Assembly (NCBI GenBank): GCA_015523645.1
Contig: WAJY01000195.1
Coordinates: forward strand, 1-12,273
Length of the DNA: 12,273 bases
Source: Geoglobus sp.
GTDB lineage: Archaea > Halobacteriota > Archaeoglobi > Archaeoglobales > Archaeoglobaceae
Direction of reading: 5' to 3'
Shown: piece by piece, positions 7,124-12,273 of the stretch
Layout of the letters: each line of letters starts with the position of its first letter
Position numbering within the stretch: the stretch's first letter is position 1
The notes under the pieces: model-generated
The model's database searches: none
The model's input: the letters and a program-made list of their open reading frames with translations, nothing else
Told to the model about the DNA's origin: nothing
Translations under genes and position numbers: made by a program

Positions 7124-7885
7124 ATGATGGAGAGTGAAATTGAGGAGGCTTCAAGAATAATTGCTGAATCTGATTATGCCGTTGTTTTCACAGGAGCTGG
7201 AGTGTCTGCAGAAAGTGGAATTCCAACTTTTAGAGGTAAGGATGGACTGTGGACAAAATACGATCCTGAGGAGGTTGCGTCAATATACGGATTCAGGAGG
7301 AATCCCAAGGCTTTCTGGAATTTTTCAAGGGAACTGATGGTTAAAATGAAGGCTAAGCCAAATCCTGCGCATTATGCAATAGCAGAGCTTGAGAAATTGG
7401 GAATTGTAAGGGCTGTGATTACACAGAATGTGGACATGCTCCATCAGATGGCTGGAAGTAAAAATGTGCTTGAACTTCATGGTTCAATGGAGTATGTCGA
7501 CTGCCTTGACTGTGGGAGAACATACAGATGGGAGTTTATTGAGAAGATGCTTGAAGAAGGATTGGAGATTAGATGCAAGTGTGGTAGTGAGTATGTAAAA
7601 CCCAGGGTTGTTCTTTTTGGCGAACCTCTGCCTTCTGATGTTCTCAGTAGAGCAATAGAAGAGAGCAAGAGGTGTGACACGTTCATAGTTATTGGATCCT
7701 CCCTTGTTGTTTATCCAGCTGCAAGTCTTCCGTTTCATGCAAAAAACTCTGGGGCTAAGTTGATAATAATTAATACTGAGGAAAGTCAGGCGGACAGCAT
7801 TTTTGACGTTGTTATATATGGCAGGGCTGGAGAGATAATGCCCGAGATTGTGAAAAGGGTAAAGAAGCTTAGAGGAATTACATAA
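7124..7885 (+). CDS. Sir2-family NAD-dependent protein deacylase (Sir2-Af2-like)
   Basis: A sirtuin of 253 residues that removes acyl groups from lysines using NAD+. The family motifs are complete: GAGVSAESGIPTFRG (24-38), TQNVDMLHQMAG (100-111), catalytic H119 in ELHGS, and GSSLVVYP (191-198). Zinc ligands are C127 and C130 (CLDC) and C151 and C153 (CKC, with one residue between them). By recollection it aligns nearly throughout with Archaeoglobus fulgidus Sir2-Af2 (KYDPEEVAS, PRVVLFGEPLP), a structurally studied enzyme that deacetylates the chromatin protein Alba. The ATG at 7124 (or 7127, one codon on) matches that protein's N-terminus better than the in-frame TTG at 7109, and no Shine-Dalgarno is present. 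It probably has its own promoter downstream of cgi121. Confidence 0.92.
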   Translation: MMESEIEEASRIIAESDYAVVFTGAGVSAESGIPTFRGKDGLWTKYDPEEVASIYGFRRNPKAFWNFSRELMVKMKAKPNPAHYAIAELEKLGIVRAVITQNVDMLHQMAGSKNVLELHGSMEYVDCLDCGRTYRWEFIEKMLEEGLEIRCKCGSEYVKPRVVLFGEPLPSDVLSRAIEESKRCDTFIVIGSSLVVYPAASLPFHAKNSGAKLIIINTEESQADSIFDVVIYGRAGEIMPEIVKRVKKLRGIT

Positions 7886-8002
7886 CTTTTTGGAAATAAT
7901 TGAGTAAAATTAAATTTTTTTTAAGATTTAGCTGGTGGATATCACAAAGTTGATAAAGTAGGGAAGACCATTTTGATTACTTCTGTTGAAGGGGTGTGAT
8001 CG
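7886..8002 (+). other. AT-rich intergenic region before orc1/cdc6
   Basis: These 117 bases between sir2 and cdc6 hold a long A/T tract (about 7901-7930), a TATA-like TGATAAAGTA at 7951-7960 that could place transcription start near 7981, and CTTCTGTTGAAGGGG (7980-7994), a short dyad followed by a G-string next to the cdc6 start. The GGGGTGTGAT at 7991-8000 can act as the ribosome-binding site. No open frame or structured RNA is apparent. Confidence 0.45.
7915..7922 (+). terminator. Oligo-T tract, probable sir2 transcript terminator
   Basis: Eight consecutive T residues lie 30 bases after the sir2 stop. Intrinsic termination by archaeal RNA polymerase needs a T-run and no hairpin, and none is seen here. 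The same tract is part of the AT-rich segment before cdc6, so the assignment is tentative. Confidence 0.4.
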
Positions 8003-9241
8003 ATGATTGACAGTAATATTTTTGAGAAGATCCTAAAAAAGAGAAGCATTTTTAAAAACAGGGATGTTTTGAGACACTCTTACACACCAGAGTACTTACC
8101 TCACAGAAAGGAGCAGATAGAGGCAATAGCATCGATTCTTCTGCCTGCACTGAGCGGTGAAACTCCTTCAAATATTCTGATATATGGCAAGACTGGGACA
8201 GGAAAGACAGCAACAGTCAAATTTGTTGGAAAGCAGCTGGAGGAAGTTAGCAGGAAAATGAATGTTCATTGCTATGTTCATTACTTAAATTGCGAGATAA
8301 TAGACACCCAATACAGAGTTCTTGCAACACTTGCAAAGGTTCTGGGGAAGAATGTTCCGATGACAGGATGGCCGACAGACCAAGTTTACGATGAGCTGAA
8401 AGATGCAATTGACAAGAGAAATCAGACAATAATCATAGTTCTGGATGAAATCGACAAGTTGGTTAGGAAGGGAGATGACGTTCTTTACAACCTTTCAAGG
8501 ATAAATTCTGAGCTGAAAAATGCGAGAGTAAGTCTCATAGGAATATCAAATGATCTAAAATTCAAGAATTTTCTCGATCCCAGGGTTTTGAGTTCGCTGA
8601 GCGAGGAGGAGATAATCTTTCCCCCTTATAATGCAACACAGCTTGAGGACATCTTAAATCAGAGGGCTGAGCTTGCATTCCATGAAGGGGTTCTTGATGA
8701 AGGCGTGATTCCGTACTGTGCGGCGCTTGCAGCCCAAGAGCATGGAGATGCCAGGAAGGCACTGGATTTACTTAGGATAAGTGGAGAAATAGCGGAATCG
8801 AGAGATGACAGGGTTGTAACAAAAGAGCATGTAAAGGAAGCTGTTAGAAAAATGGAATGTGATCATATAACTGAGGCTGTAAAAACCCTTCCAAATCAGA
8901 GCAAGCTAATCCTTTACTCAATGATTGCCCTTTATGAGAGCGGAAGAAGGAAGTTCACAACCGGTGAGGTTTATACGGTTTACAAGTCCCTCTGCAGAAA
9001 GATAGGGATGGAGATCTTAACCCAGAGGAGAGTTAGCGATCTGATTTCAGAACTTGACATGCTGGGTATAATAAATTCCATAGTCATCTCAAAGGGCAGA
9101 TATGGAAGGACGAGGGAGATAAAACTCGACATACCTGTTGATGTTGTTAAGGAGGTAATTCTTGATGATTACAGATTTGAGATGTTGAGGAGGTATGAGG
9201 GGGGCTATCTCACAAATTCTTCTCTTGAGCTTTTTGAATAG
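8003..9241 (+). CDS. cdc6: Orc1/Cdc6 replication initiator
   Basis: A 412-residue AAA+ initiator of the archaeal Orc1/Cdc6 family, which binds origin repeats and recruits the MCM helicase. Visible motifs are Walker A GKTGTGKT (62-69), Walker B IIIVLDEID (143-151), a sensor 1 region ISNDLKFKN (181-189) and sensor 2 HGDARKALDLLR (247-258). A C-terminal winged-helix domain spans about 290-400, including GEVYTVYKSLC and a RRVSDLISELDMLGII recognition-helix region. Length is typical. The ATG follows GGGGTGTGAT. Archaeal genomes often carry two or more cdc6 paralogues, and an origin often lies beside one of them; which paralogue this is cannot be decided here. Its 3' end overlaps the convergent PfkB kinase gene by 37 bases. 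Confidence 0.95.
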   Translation: MIDSNIFEKILKKRSIFKNRDVLRHSYTPEYLPHRKEQIEAIASILLPALSGETPSNILIYGKTGTGKTATVKFVGKQLEEVSRKMNVHCYVHYLNCEIIDTQYRVLATLAKVLGKNVPMTGWPTDQVYDELKDAIDKRNQTIIIVLDEIDKLVRKGDDVLYNLSRINSELKNARVSLIGISNDLKFKNFLDPRVLSSLSEEEIIFPPYNATQLEDILNQRAELAFHEGVLDEGVIPYCAALAAQEHGDARKALDLLRISGEIAESRDDRVVTKEHVKEAVRKMECDHITEAVKTLPNQSKLILYSMIALYESGRRKFTTGEVYTVYKSLCRKIGMEILTQRRVSDLISELDMLGIINSIVISKGRYGRTREIKLDIPVDVVKEVILDDYRFEMLRRYEGGYLTNSSLELFE

Positions 9242-10104
9242 CCTTTCAAAAACTCCTCAACAACACTCTTTTCAGGATAGTTTCTCGCTCCAATTCTCTG
9301 GATGTTGTAGCTGGCTGTAAAGTTTCCAAGCTTTAAGCACACATCGATTGAATAGCCTTTGATCATGCCGTAAATAAAGCCCGCGGTAAATGAATCTCCG
9401 GCTCCGGTAGAATCTACAACCTTGGTTTCAAAAGAATCTGCGTGAAACTTCTCTCCATTCACAATTGCCATGCTGCCTTTCCTCCCCAAGGTAATCACAG
9501 TGAGATGAACTAGCTTTTCTACACCTCTGAGCATCCTGTATTCGTCCGCTGACAGAAAAACAATGTCTGTGTGTTCCAGAAGCTCCTTTATGCTTTTCAA
9601 ACCCAATTTGGAATATGGATAGCCTGGATTCAGCATAACAGTTTTTCCATGCTTTTTTGCATTCTTTGCTATAACAATGTGAGACTCAAGACTGTTTTTA
9701 GATGGAAAGGGATCTAGGTAGAAGTACATTCCCCACTTGTAGTGTTCATCCTTTAAAAATGGATAGAATTTCTCAGATGAGTTTGGGAAGACAAAAAACG
9801 TTCTTTCGCCACTTTTATCAACATAAACGTCAACTCTTCCGGTTTCAGAGTCAAGGACTTCAAATATGCACTCAACTCCAGCCTTCTCCATTTCCTTCAG
9901 GTAAAACTTGCCATCCTCATCTCTTCCTATAACAGAGAAAAATCGAGCCTTTATGCCAAATTTTCCCAAGCCATAGACTACATTTCCTGCAGCGCCACCT
10001 GCATGCTTTTCCACTCTCCTCACAACTGCATGACCACCCTTACTCGGAAACTCATCAACCATGCAGATCCTGTCAATCAGAGCAGGACCAACTCCTGATA
10101 TCAT
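9205..10104 (-). CDS. PfkB-family carbohydrate/nucleoside kinase
   Basis: A 299-residue ribokinase-superfamily enzyme that transfers ATP phosphate to a sugar or nucleoside hydroxyl. The N-terminal substrate-side GG motif is at 36-37 (HAGGAAGNVVYGLGKFG), and GRDEDGKFYL follows at 60-69. VITLGRKGSM lies at 203-212. The PfkB signature 2, VDSTGAGDSFTAGFIYG (230-246), gives the anion-hole GAGD at 234-237 with D237 as catalytic base. Substrate specificity (ribose, fructose, ketodeoxygluconate, nucleoside) cannot be read from these motifs, and the neighbours do not help. The ATG lies just downstream (minus strand) of TATA-like elements at 10127-10141 and has at most a weak Shine-Dalgarno. The final codons overlap cdc6 tail to tail by 37 bases. 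Confidence 0.88.
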   Translation of the reverse strand: MISGVGPALIDRICMVDEFPSKGGHAVVRRVEKHAGGAAGNVVYGLGKFGIKARFFSVIGRDEDGKFYLKEMEKAGVECIFEVLDSETGRVDVYVDKSGERTFFVFPNSSEKFYPFLKDEHYKWGMYFYLDPFPSKNSLESHIVIAKNAKKHGKTVMLNPGYPYSKLGLKSIKELLEHTDIVFLSADEYRMLRGVEKLVHLTVITLGRKGSMAIVNGEKFHADSFETKVVDSTGAGDSFTAGFIYGMIKGYSIDVCLKLGNFTASYNIQRIGARNYPEKSVVEEFLKGYSKSSREEFVR

Positions 10105-10126
10105 CTCTCAATCATTCCTCAATAGC

Positions 10127-10141
10127 TTTAAATCCTTTTAT
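10127..10141 (-). promoter_or_regulatory. TATA-like promoter of the PfkB kinase gene
   Basis: Minus-strand reading gives ATAAAAGG (10134-10141) overlapping ATTTAAAG (10127-10134). These would start transcription about 0-8 bases before the ATG at 10104, so the mRNA is leaderless or nearly so. Which of the two is used cannot be decided. A related copy of the region occurs at 10170-10191. Confidence 0.45.
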
Positions 10142-10191
10142 GTTCCAAAGCCAAAAATTAGAGGCATCAAAATCCTTATATTTCCAAGGCT
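10130..10191. repeat. Imperfect direct repeat pair in the pfkB-like/eL18 intergenic region
   Basis: Two 22-23 base copies, at 10130-10152 and 10170-10191, share AAATCCTT, a short AT core, then TTCCAA and GC. They start 40 bases apart, close to four helical turns. On the minus strand each copy reads as a GGAA-type BRE followed by a TATA-like element (ATAAAAGG or ATATAAGG), so the pair may be a duplicated promoter or two sites for one regulator. The rest of the 154-base gap 10105-10258 holds the eL18 promoter. Confidence 0.5.
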
Positions 10192-10206
10192 TGAGTGAGC
10201 AGATAC

Positions 10207-10215
10207 TTTTAAATA
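10207..10215 (+). promoter_or_regulatory. TATA box of the eL18-uL13-uS9 ribosomal operon
   Basis: TTTTAAATA lies 44-52 bases before the eL18 ATG at 10259. With the usual offset, transcription would start near 10236 and give a leader of about 23 bases that includes the GGTGG ribosome-binding site at 10248-10252. It is the best plus-strand core promoter in this gap and is likely to drive the whole ribosomal/RNA polymerase/enolase cluster. Confidence 0.55.
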
Positions 10216-10258
10216 ACCTTCCGGTCACGCTGAATGCTGGCAATAATGGTGGTTGAAA

Positions 10259-10636
10259 ATGAGCAAAATTAGGAGGATGCAGAGAAGGAAGTCAAATCCA
10301 AATCTCATTCGGCTAATAGATGATCTGCTAATGGCTTCAGCTCAAAACAACTCAAAGGTTTGGAAGGAAATTGCAGAGAGACTGGCAAAACCTCTACAGA
10401 GTTATGCTGAGGTTAACCTAGGCAAGATTGATAGATACGGGAGAGAGGGAGAGATGATAGTTGTTCCTGGAAAGGTTCTTGGAGGAGGAGAGATAAGCAA
10501 GAGCGTTAACGTTGTTGCGTGGAAGTTCAGCGAGAGTGCGAGAAGGAAAATAGAGTCTGCTGGAGGGAGATGCCTAACCTTTGAGGATGCACTCAGAGAA
10601 AATCCTGAAGGAAAGGGTGTTAGGATTATTGTATGA
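10259..10636 (+). CDS. rpl18e: Large-subunit ribosomal protein eL18 (L18e)
   Basis: A 125-residue archaeal/eukaryotic-type large-subunit ribosomal protein. The basic N-terminus (MSKIRRMQRRKSNPNLIRLI), the central VNLGKIDRYGREGEMIVVPGKVLG and the VNVVAWKFSESARRKIESAGG region are typical of eL18. I chose the ATG at 10259 over the TTG two codons upstream because GGTGG at 10248-10252 sits 6 bases before it and the MSKIRR opening is family-like. It is first in the conserved archaeal order eL18-uL13-uS9-rpoN-rpoK-enolase. The uL13 start is only 9 bases beyond its stop. Confidence 0.95.
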   Translation: MSKIRRMQRRKSNPNLIRLIDDLLMASAQNNSKVWKEIAERLAKPLQSYAEVNLGKIDRYGREGEMIVVPGKVLGGGEISKSVNVVAWKFSESARRKIESAGGRCLTFEDALRENPEGKGVRIIV

Positions 10637-10645
10637 GGTGAATTC

Positions 10646-11119
10646 ATGAGCGTCAATGTTGATAGAGTGCTCAAAACTCTGGGAGAGGACTTCAAGGTTA
10701 TAGATGCTGATGGACACATACTCGGAAGACTTTCTAGCTATATTGCAAAAAGACTGCTTGAGGGGGAGAAGATAGTTGTTGTTAATGCTGAAAAAGCCAT
10801 AATAACAGGTTCCCCTGAAAACGTGTTTGAGAGGTACAAGGAGAAGTATGATCGAGGCAGTAAGGAGAAGGGTCCGTACTTTCCCAGACATCCTGAAAAG
10901 ATATTCAAGAGGACTGTTAGAGGAATGCTTCCTTGGAAGAGTAGGAGGGGTAGAGAGGCTTTCAAAAGATTGAGGGTTTTTATCGGAGTTCCAGATGCTC
11001 TCAAAGGCAGGGAATTTCAGAAGATTGAGCAGGCTTTGTATGAGAGGGTATCAAGAACAGAAAAGTATGTTTATCTAGCTGATGTCAGCAAGCACCTGGG
11101 CTTTGAGGTGAGAGCATGA
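10646..11119 (+). CDS. rpl13: Large-subunit ribosomal protein uL13
   Basis: A 157-residue ribosomal protein uL13. Typical features are [23 protein letters not shown] (18-40), [12 protein letters not shown] and [24 protein letters not shown]. Archaeal members as I remember them begin close to the VIDA strand, so the preceding segment (about residues 1-17, [17 protein letters not shown]) looks like an N-terminal extension. The start is nevertheless well supported by GAGGTG 5 bases upstream of the ATG, and no other start codon is evident before VIDA. The stop overlaps the uS9 start by 4 bases (ATGA), implying coupled translation of these two subunit proteins. Confidence 0.95.
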   Translation: MSVNVDRVLKTLGEDFKVIDADGHILGRLSSYIAKRLLEGEKIVVVNAEKAIITGSPENVFERYKEKYDRGSKEKGPYFPRHPEKIFKRTVRGMLPWKSRRGREAFKRLRVFIGVPDALKGREFQKIEQALYERVSRTEKYVYLADVSKHLGFEVRA

Positions 11120-11514
11120 AGGTTGTGGTGACAAGTGGGAAGAGGAAAACTGCTGTCGCAAGAGCAACGGCTAAGCCGGGAAGAGGGAGAATAAGAATAA
11201 ACAAGACACCTGTTGAAATAATACAGCCGGAAATGGTAAGATTGAAGATAATGGAACCTCTTCTGATTGCCAAGGAGCTGTCAGACAAGGTGGACATAGA
11301 TGTCAAGGTTGAGGGAGGGGGAGTCATGGGTCAGGCGGAGGCTGCAAGAACGGCAATAGCAAGAGCTCTTTTAGAATTCAGTCAGGATCCTGAGCTTAGG
11401 AGAGCCTTTATTGAATACGATAGAACGTTGCTTGTCAACGATGTTAGGAAAAAGGAGCCAAAGAAACAGGGAGGAAGGGGAGCAAGAAAGAGAAGGCAGA
11501 CTTCTTACAGGTGA
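11116..11514 (+). CDS. rps9: Small-subunit ribosomal protein uS9
   Basis: A 132-residue uS9 protein. The N-terminal [24 protein letters not shown], the central [21 protein letters not shown] and the C-terminal RKRRQTSYR are diagnostic. The C-terminal tail reaches the decoding centre and contacts P-site tRNA in ribosome structures. The basic linker [17 protein letters not shown] is as expected. Length is typical for archaea. Its ATG lies within the uL13 stop. The end of the gene (AGGTGA, including its stop codon) doubles as the ribosome-binding site for rpoN. Confidence 0.96.
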   Translation: MKVVVTSGKRKTAVARATAKPGRGRIRINKTPVEIIQPEMVRLKIMEPLLIAKELSDKVDIDVKVEGGGVMGQAEAARTAIARALLEFSQDPELRRAFIEYDRTLLVNDVRKKEPKKQGGRGARKRRQTSYR

Positions 11515-11519
11515 AATTC

Positions 11520-11720
11520 ATGTTCCCAGTTAGGTGCTTTACATGTGGTGCCGTTATAGCTCACAGGTATGAGGATTACAAGAAACTCCTTGATGCTGGA
11601 AAATCTGAGAAAGAGGCTCTTGATGAGCTTGGTATCAGAAGGTATTGCTGCAGGAGGATGTTTCTTACCTACAAGTCCATAATTAAGGAGTTTGCTAGAT
11701 ATCATGGGGCCGTGGGGTAG
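11520..11720 (+). CDS. rpoN: RNA polymerase subunit RpoN (Rpb10)
   Basis: A small zinc-binding subunit of archaeal RNA polymerase (eukaryotic Rpb10 homologue, unrelated to bacterial sigma-54). It has 66 residues, the usual length. MFPVRCFTCGAVI supplies C6 and C9, and RRYCCRRM supplies C43 and C44, giving the atypical CX2C...CC zinc site. The ATG at 11520 is preferred to the GTG at 11511: the AGGTGA at 11509-11514 lies 5 bases before it and the protein then begins with the conserved MxPVRC. The last four codons and the TAG stop (11706-11720) are also the first 15 bases of the tRNA-Pro gene. Confidence 0.95.
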   Translation: MFPVRCFTCGAVIAHRYEDYKKLLDAGKSEKEALDELGIRRYCCRRMFLTYKSIIKEFARYHGAVG

Positions 11721-11779
11721 CCTGGTTATCCTCCCGGTTTCGGGAGCCGGTGACCCGAGTTCAAGTCTCGGCGGCCCCA
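11706..11779 (+). tRNA. tRNA-Pro (anticodon CGG)
   Basis: Folded by hand, this 74-base tRNA has a perfect acceptor stem GGGGCCG/CGGCCCC, T8 and G9, a D-arm with GCCTGG in the loop, and anticodon stem CCGGT/GCCGG. The 7-base anticodon loop TTCGGGA places CGG at 11741-11743. The variable loop has 4 bases, and the T-arm CCGAG/CTCGG encloses TTCAAGT. The discriminator is A at 11779. The 3' CCA is not encoded and must be added. No intron is present. The gene lies between rpoN and rpoK on the same strand, and its 5' end is inside the rpoN coding sequence. It is probably cut out of the operon transcript by RNase P and RNase Z. Confidence 0.95.
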
Positions 11780-11798
11780 TTTAAAGGGGTGATGATGA

Positions 11799-12020
11799 TT
11801 GAGAAAAGTGTTCCCTTTCGAATATACAAAGTTTGAAAAGGCTAGAATTATAGGGGCTAGAGCATTGCAAATTGCAATGGGAGCCCCGGTTATAATAGAG
11901 ACCGATAAGAGCAATCCTCTTGATGTTGCTAAGGAGGAGTTTGAAAGGGGTTTGATTCCCATAACTGTTAAGAGAAGGAGAAATGCTTTTGTCTGGTTGA
12001 AGAGATATGATTTGTTTTGA
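11799..12020 (+). CDS. rpoK: RNA polymerase subunit RpoK (Rpb6/omega)
   Basis: An archaeal RpoK, homologous to eukaryotic Rpb6 and bacterial omega; it helps fold and hold the largest polymerase subunit. The core [22 protein letters not shown] (9-30) and the ending [16 protein letters not shown] are diagnostic. There is no in-frame ATG: a TGA immediately precedes the TTG at 11799, which is the farthest upstream start, and a GTG at 11808 is the alternative. GGGGTGA at 11786-11792 lies 6 bases before the TTG and supports it, giving 73 residues. Two overlapping out-of-frame ATGs (11792, 11795) occur between the ribosome-binding site and the TTG. The stop is 9 bases before the enolase start. Confidence 0.92.
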   Translation: MRKVFPFEYTKFEKARIIGARALQIAMGAPVIIETDKSNPLDVAKEEFERGLIPITVKRRRNAFVWLKRYDLF

Positions 12021-12029
12021 GGTGGTGCA

Positions 12030-12273
12030 ATGGTAATAGAGGATGTGAGCTATCGAATTGTCTTTGACAGCAGAGGAAGGGAGACGATAGAATGTGAGGT
12101 TCTCGCTGAAAACGTGGTTGGTAGGGCAATAGCTCCAAGCGGAGCATCGACAGGCAGTGAGGAAGCAGTTATTGCCGATCCTTACAGAATAGAGGAGATT
12201 GAGGAGAAAGTTTCGAGAGCTCTTATCGGGGTGGATGTTTTTGATCAGAGGGAGATAGATAGGGTATTGAGAG
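12030..12273 (+). CDS. eno: Enolase, 5' part (runs off the window)
   Basis: The first 81 codons of enolase (2-phosphoglycerate dehydratase), the glycolytic/gluconeogenic enzyme that interconverts 2-phosphoglycerate and phosphoenolpyruvate. The N-terminal domain shows VFDSRGRETIECEV (about 11-24) and the catalytic loop APSGASTGSEE (about 34-44), both near-universal in enolases. The ATG at 12030 has GAGGTGGTG immediately upstream and lies 9 bases after the rpoK stop, so it is the distal gene of the ribosomal/RNA polymerase cluster, as in many other archaea. The catalytic barrel lies beyond the right edge. Confidence 0.95.
   Translation, partial: MVIEDVSYRIVFDSRGRETIECEVLAENVVGRAIAPSGASTGSEEAVIADPYRIEEIEEKVSRALIGVDVFDQREIDRVLR

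Noticed and set aside
11511..11519. GTG at 11511 as the rpoN start
   Set aside because: It would lie on top of the AGGTGA ribosome-binding site. The ATG at 11520 has correct spacing and gives the conserved MxPVRC opening.
11731..11746. CTCCCG/CGGGAG hairpin as a stand-alone terminator or alternative anticodon stem
   Set aside because: It gives a wrong loop size for a tRNA. The fold with stem CCGGT/GCCGG and a 7-base loop fits all other tRNA positions and yields a proper Pro CGG anticodon.
11505..11780. Minus-strand 91-codon frame beginning MGPPRLELGSPAPETG
   Set aside because: It is the same kind of artefact: its start is antisense tRNA-Pro and the remainder is antisense rpoN.
11726..11962. 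Minus-strand 78-codon frame across tRNA-Pro and rpoK (ending with RRDLNSGHRLPKPGG)
   Set aside because: That ending is translated from the complement of a tRNA gene, a well-known annotation artefact. The frame also runs antisense to rpoK.
1..12273. Mobile elements, CRISPR arrays, toxin-antitoxin pair
   Set aside because: No inverted-repeat-bounded transposase, regular short repeats or small paired ORFs were seen. The only PIN domain is fused to the large PINA-type ATPase and is not a VapC toxin.

Overview
The window looks like a chromosomal segment of a euryarchaeon, most probably a thermophilic member of the Archaeoglobales (Archaeoglobus/Ferroglobus relatives). The signs are archaeal information-processing genes (eL18, uL13, uS9, RpoN, RpoK, Orc1/Cdc6, NOG1, Cgi121, PINA), TATA-type promoters close to start codons, AGA/AGG-rich arginine use, and a sirtuin that resembles my recollection of Archaeoglobus fulgidus Sir2-Af2 almost end to end. 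The genus cannot be fixed from this window. I see no insertion sequence, prophage, CRISPR array or large repeat; this is compact core chromosome.

Layout. (1) 1-1970: a possible 3' fragment of an upstream gene, an AI-2E/PerM-type membrane permease, and, convergent with it, a winged-helix/CBS regulator. (2) 1971-3056: divergent promoters, then the NOG1 ribosome-assembly GTPase. (3) 3003-5871, minus strand: a tightly overlapped run of hisI, a PIN-ATPase-KH protein (PINA family) and a presenilin-type intramembrane aspartyl protease. (4) 5934-7885, plus strand: a KaiC/RAD55-fold protein that has lost its Walker A and Walker B residues, overlapped by the KEOPS subunit gene cgi121, then a Sir2 deacetylase. 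(5) 7886-9241: an AT-rich intergenic stretch and an orc1/cdc6 replication initiator. (6) 9205-10104, minus strand: a PfkB-family sugar or nucleoside kinase. (7) 10259-12273, plus strand: the archaeal eL18-uL13-uS9-rpoN-tRNA-Pro(CGG)-rpoK-enolase cluster, with enolase running off the end.

The genes mostly serve core processes: translation and ribosome assembly (NOG1, three ribosomal proteins, tRNA-Pro, the t6A-pathway subunit Cgi121), transcription (two RNA polymerase subunits), replication and recombination (Cdc6, PINA), chromatin or protein deacetylation (Sir2) and central metabolism (HisI, enolase, PfkB kinase). Packing is tight. Of three convergent junctions, two overlap (54 and 37 bp) and one is separated by 2 bp. 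Several neighbours share start/stop bases, and rpoN ends inside the following tRNA gene.

The most interesting signals are the catalytically degenerate KaiC-like protein coupled to cgi121, the operon joining histidine synthesis, a Holliday-junction-type ATPase and an intramembrane protease, the rpoN/tRNA overlap, and a self-complementary TATA box that may drive two divergent operons.
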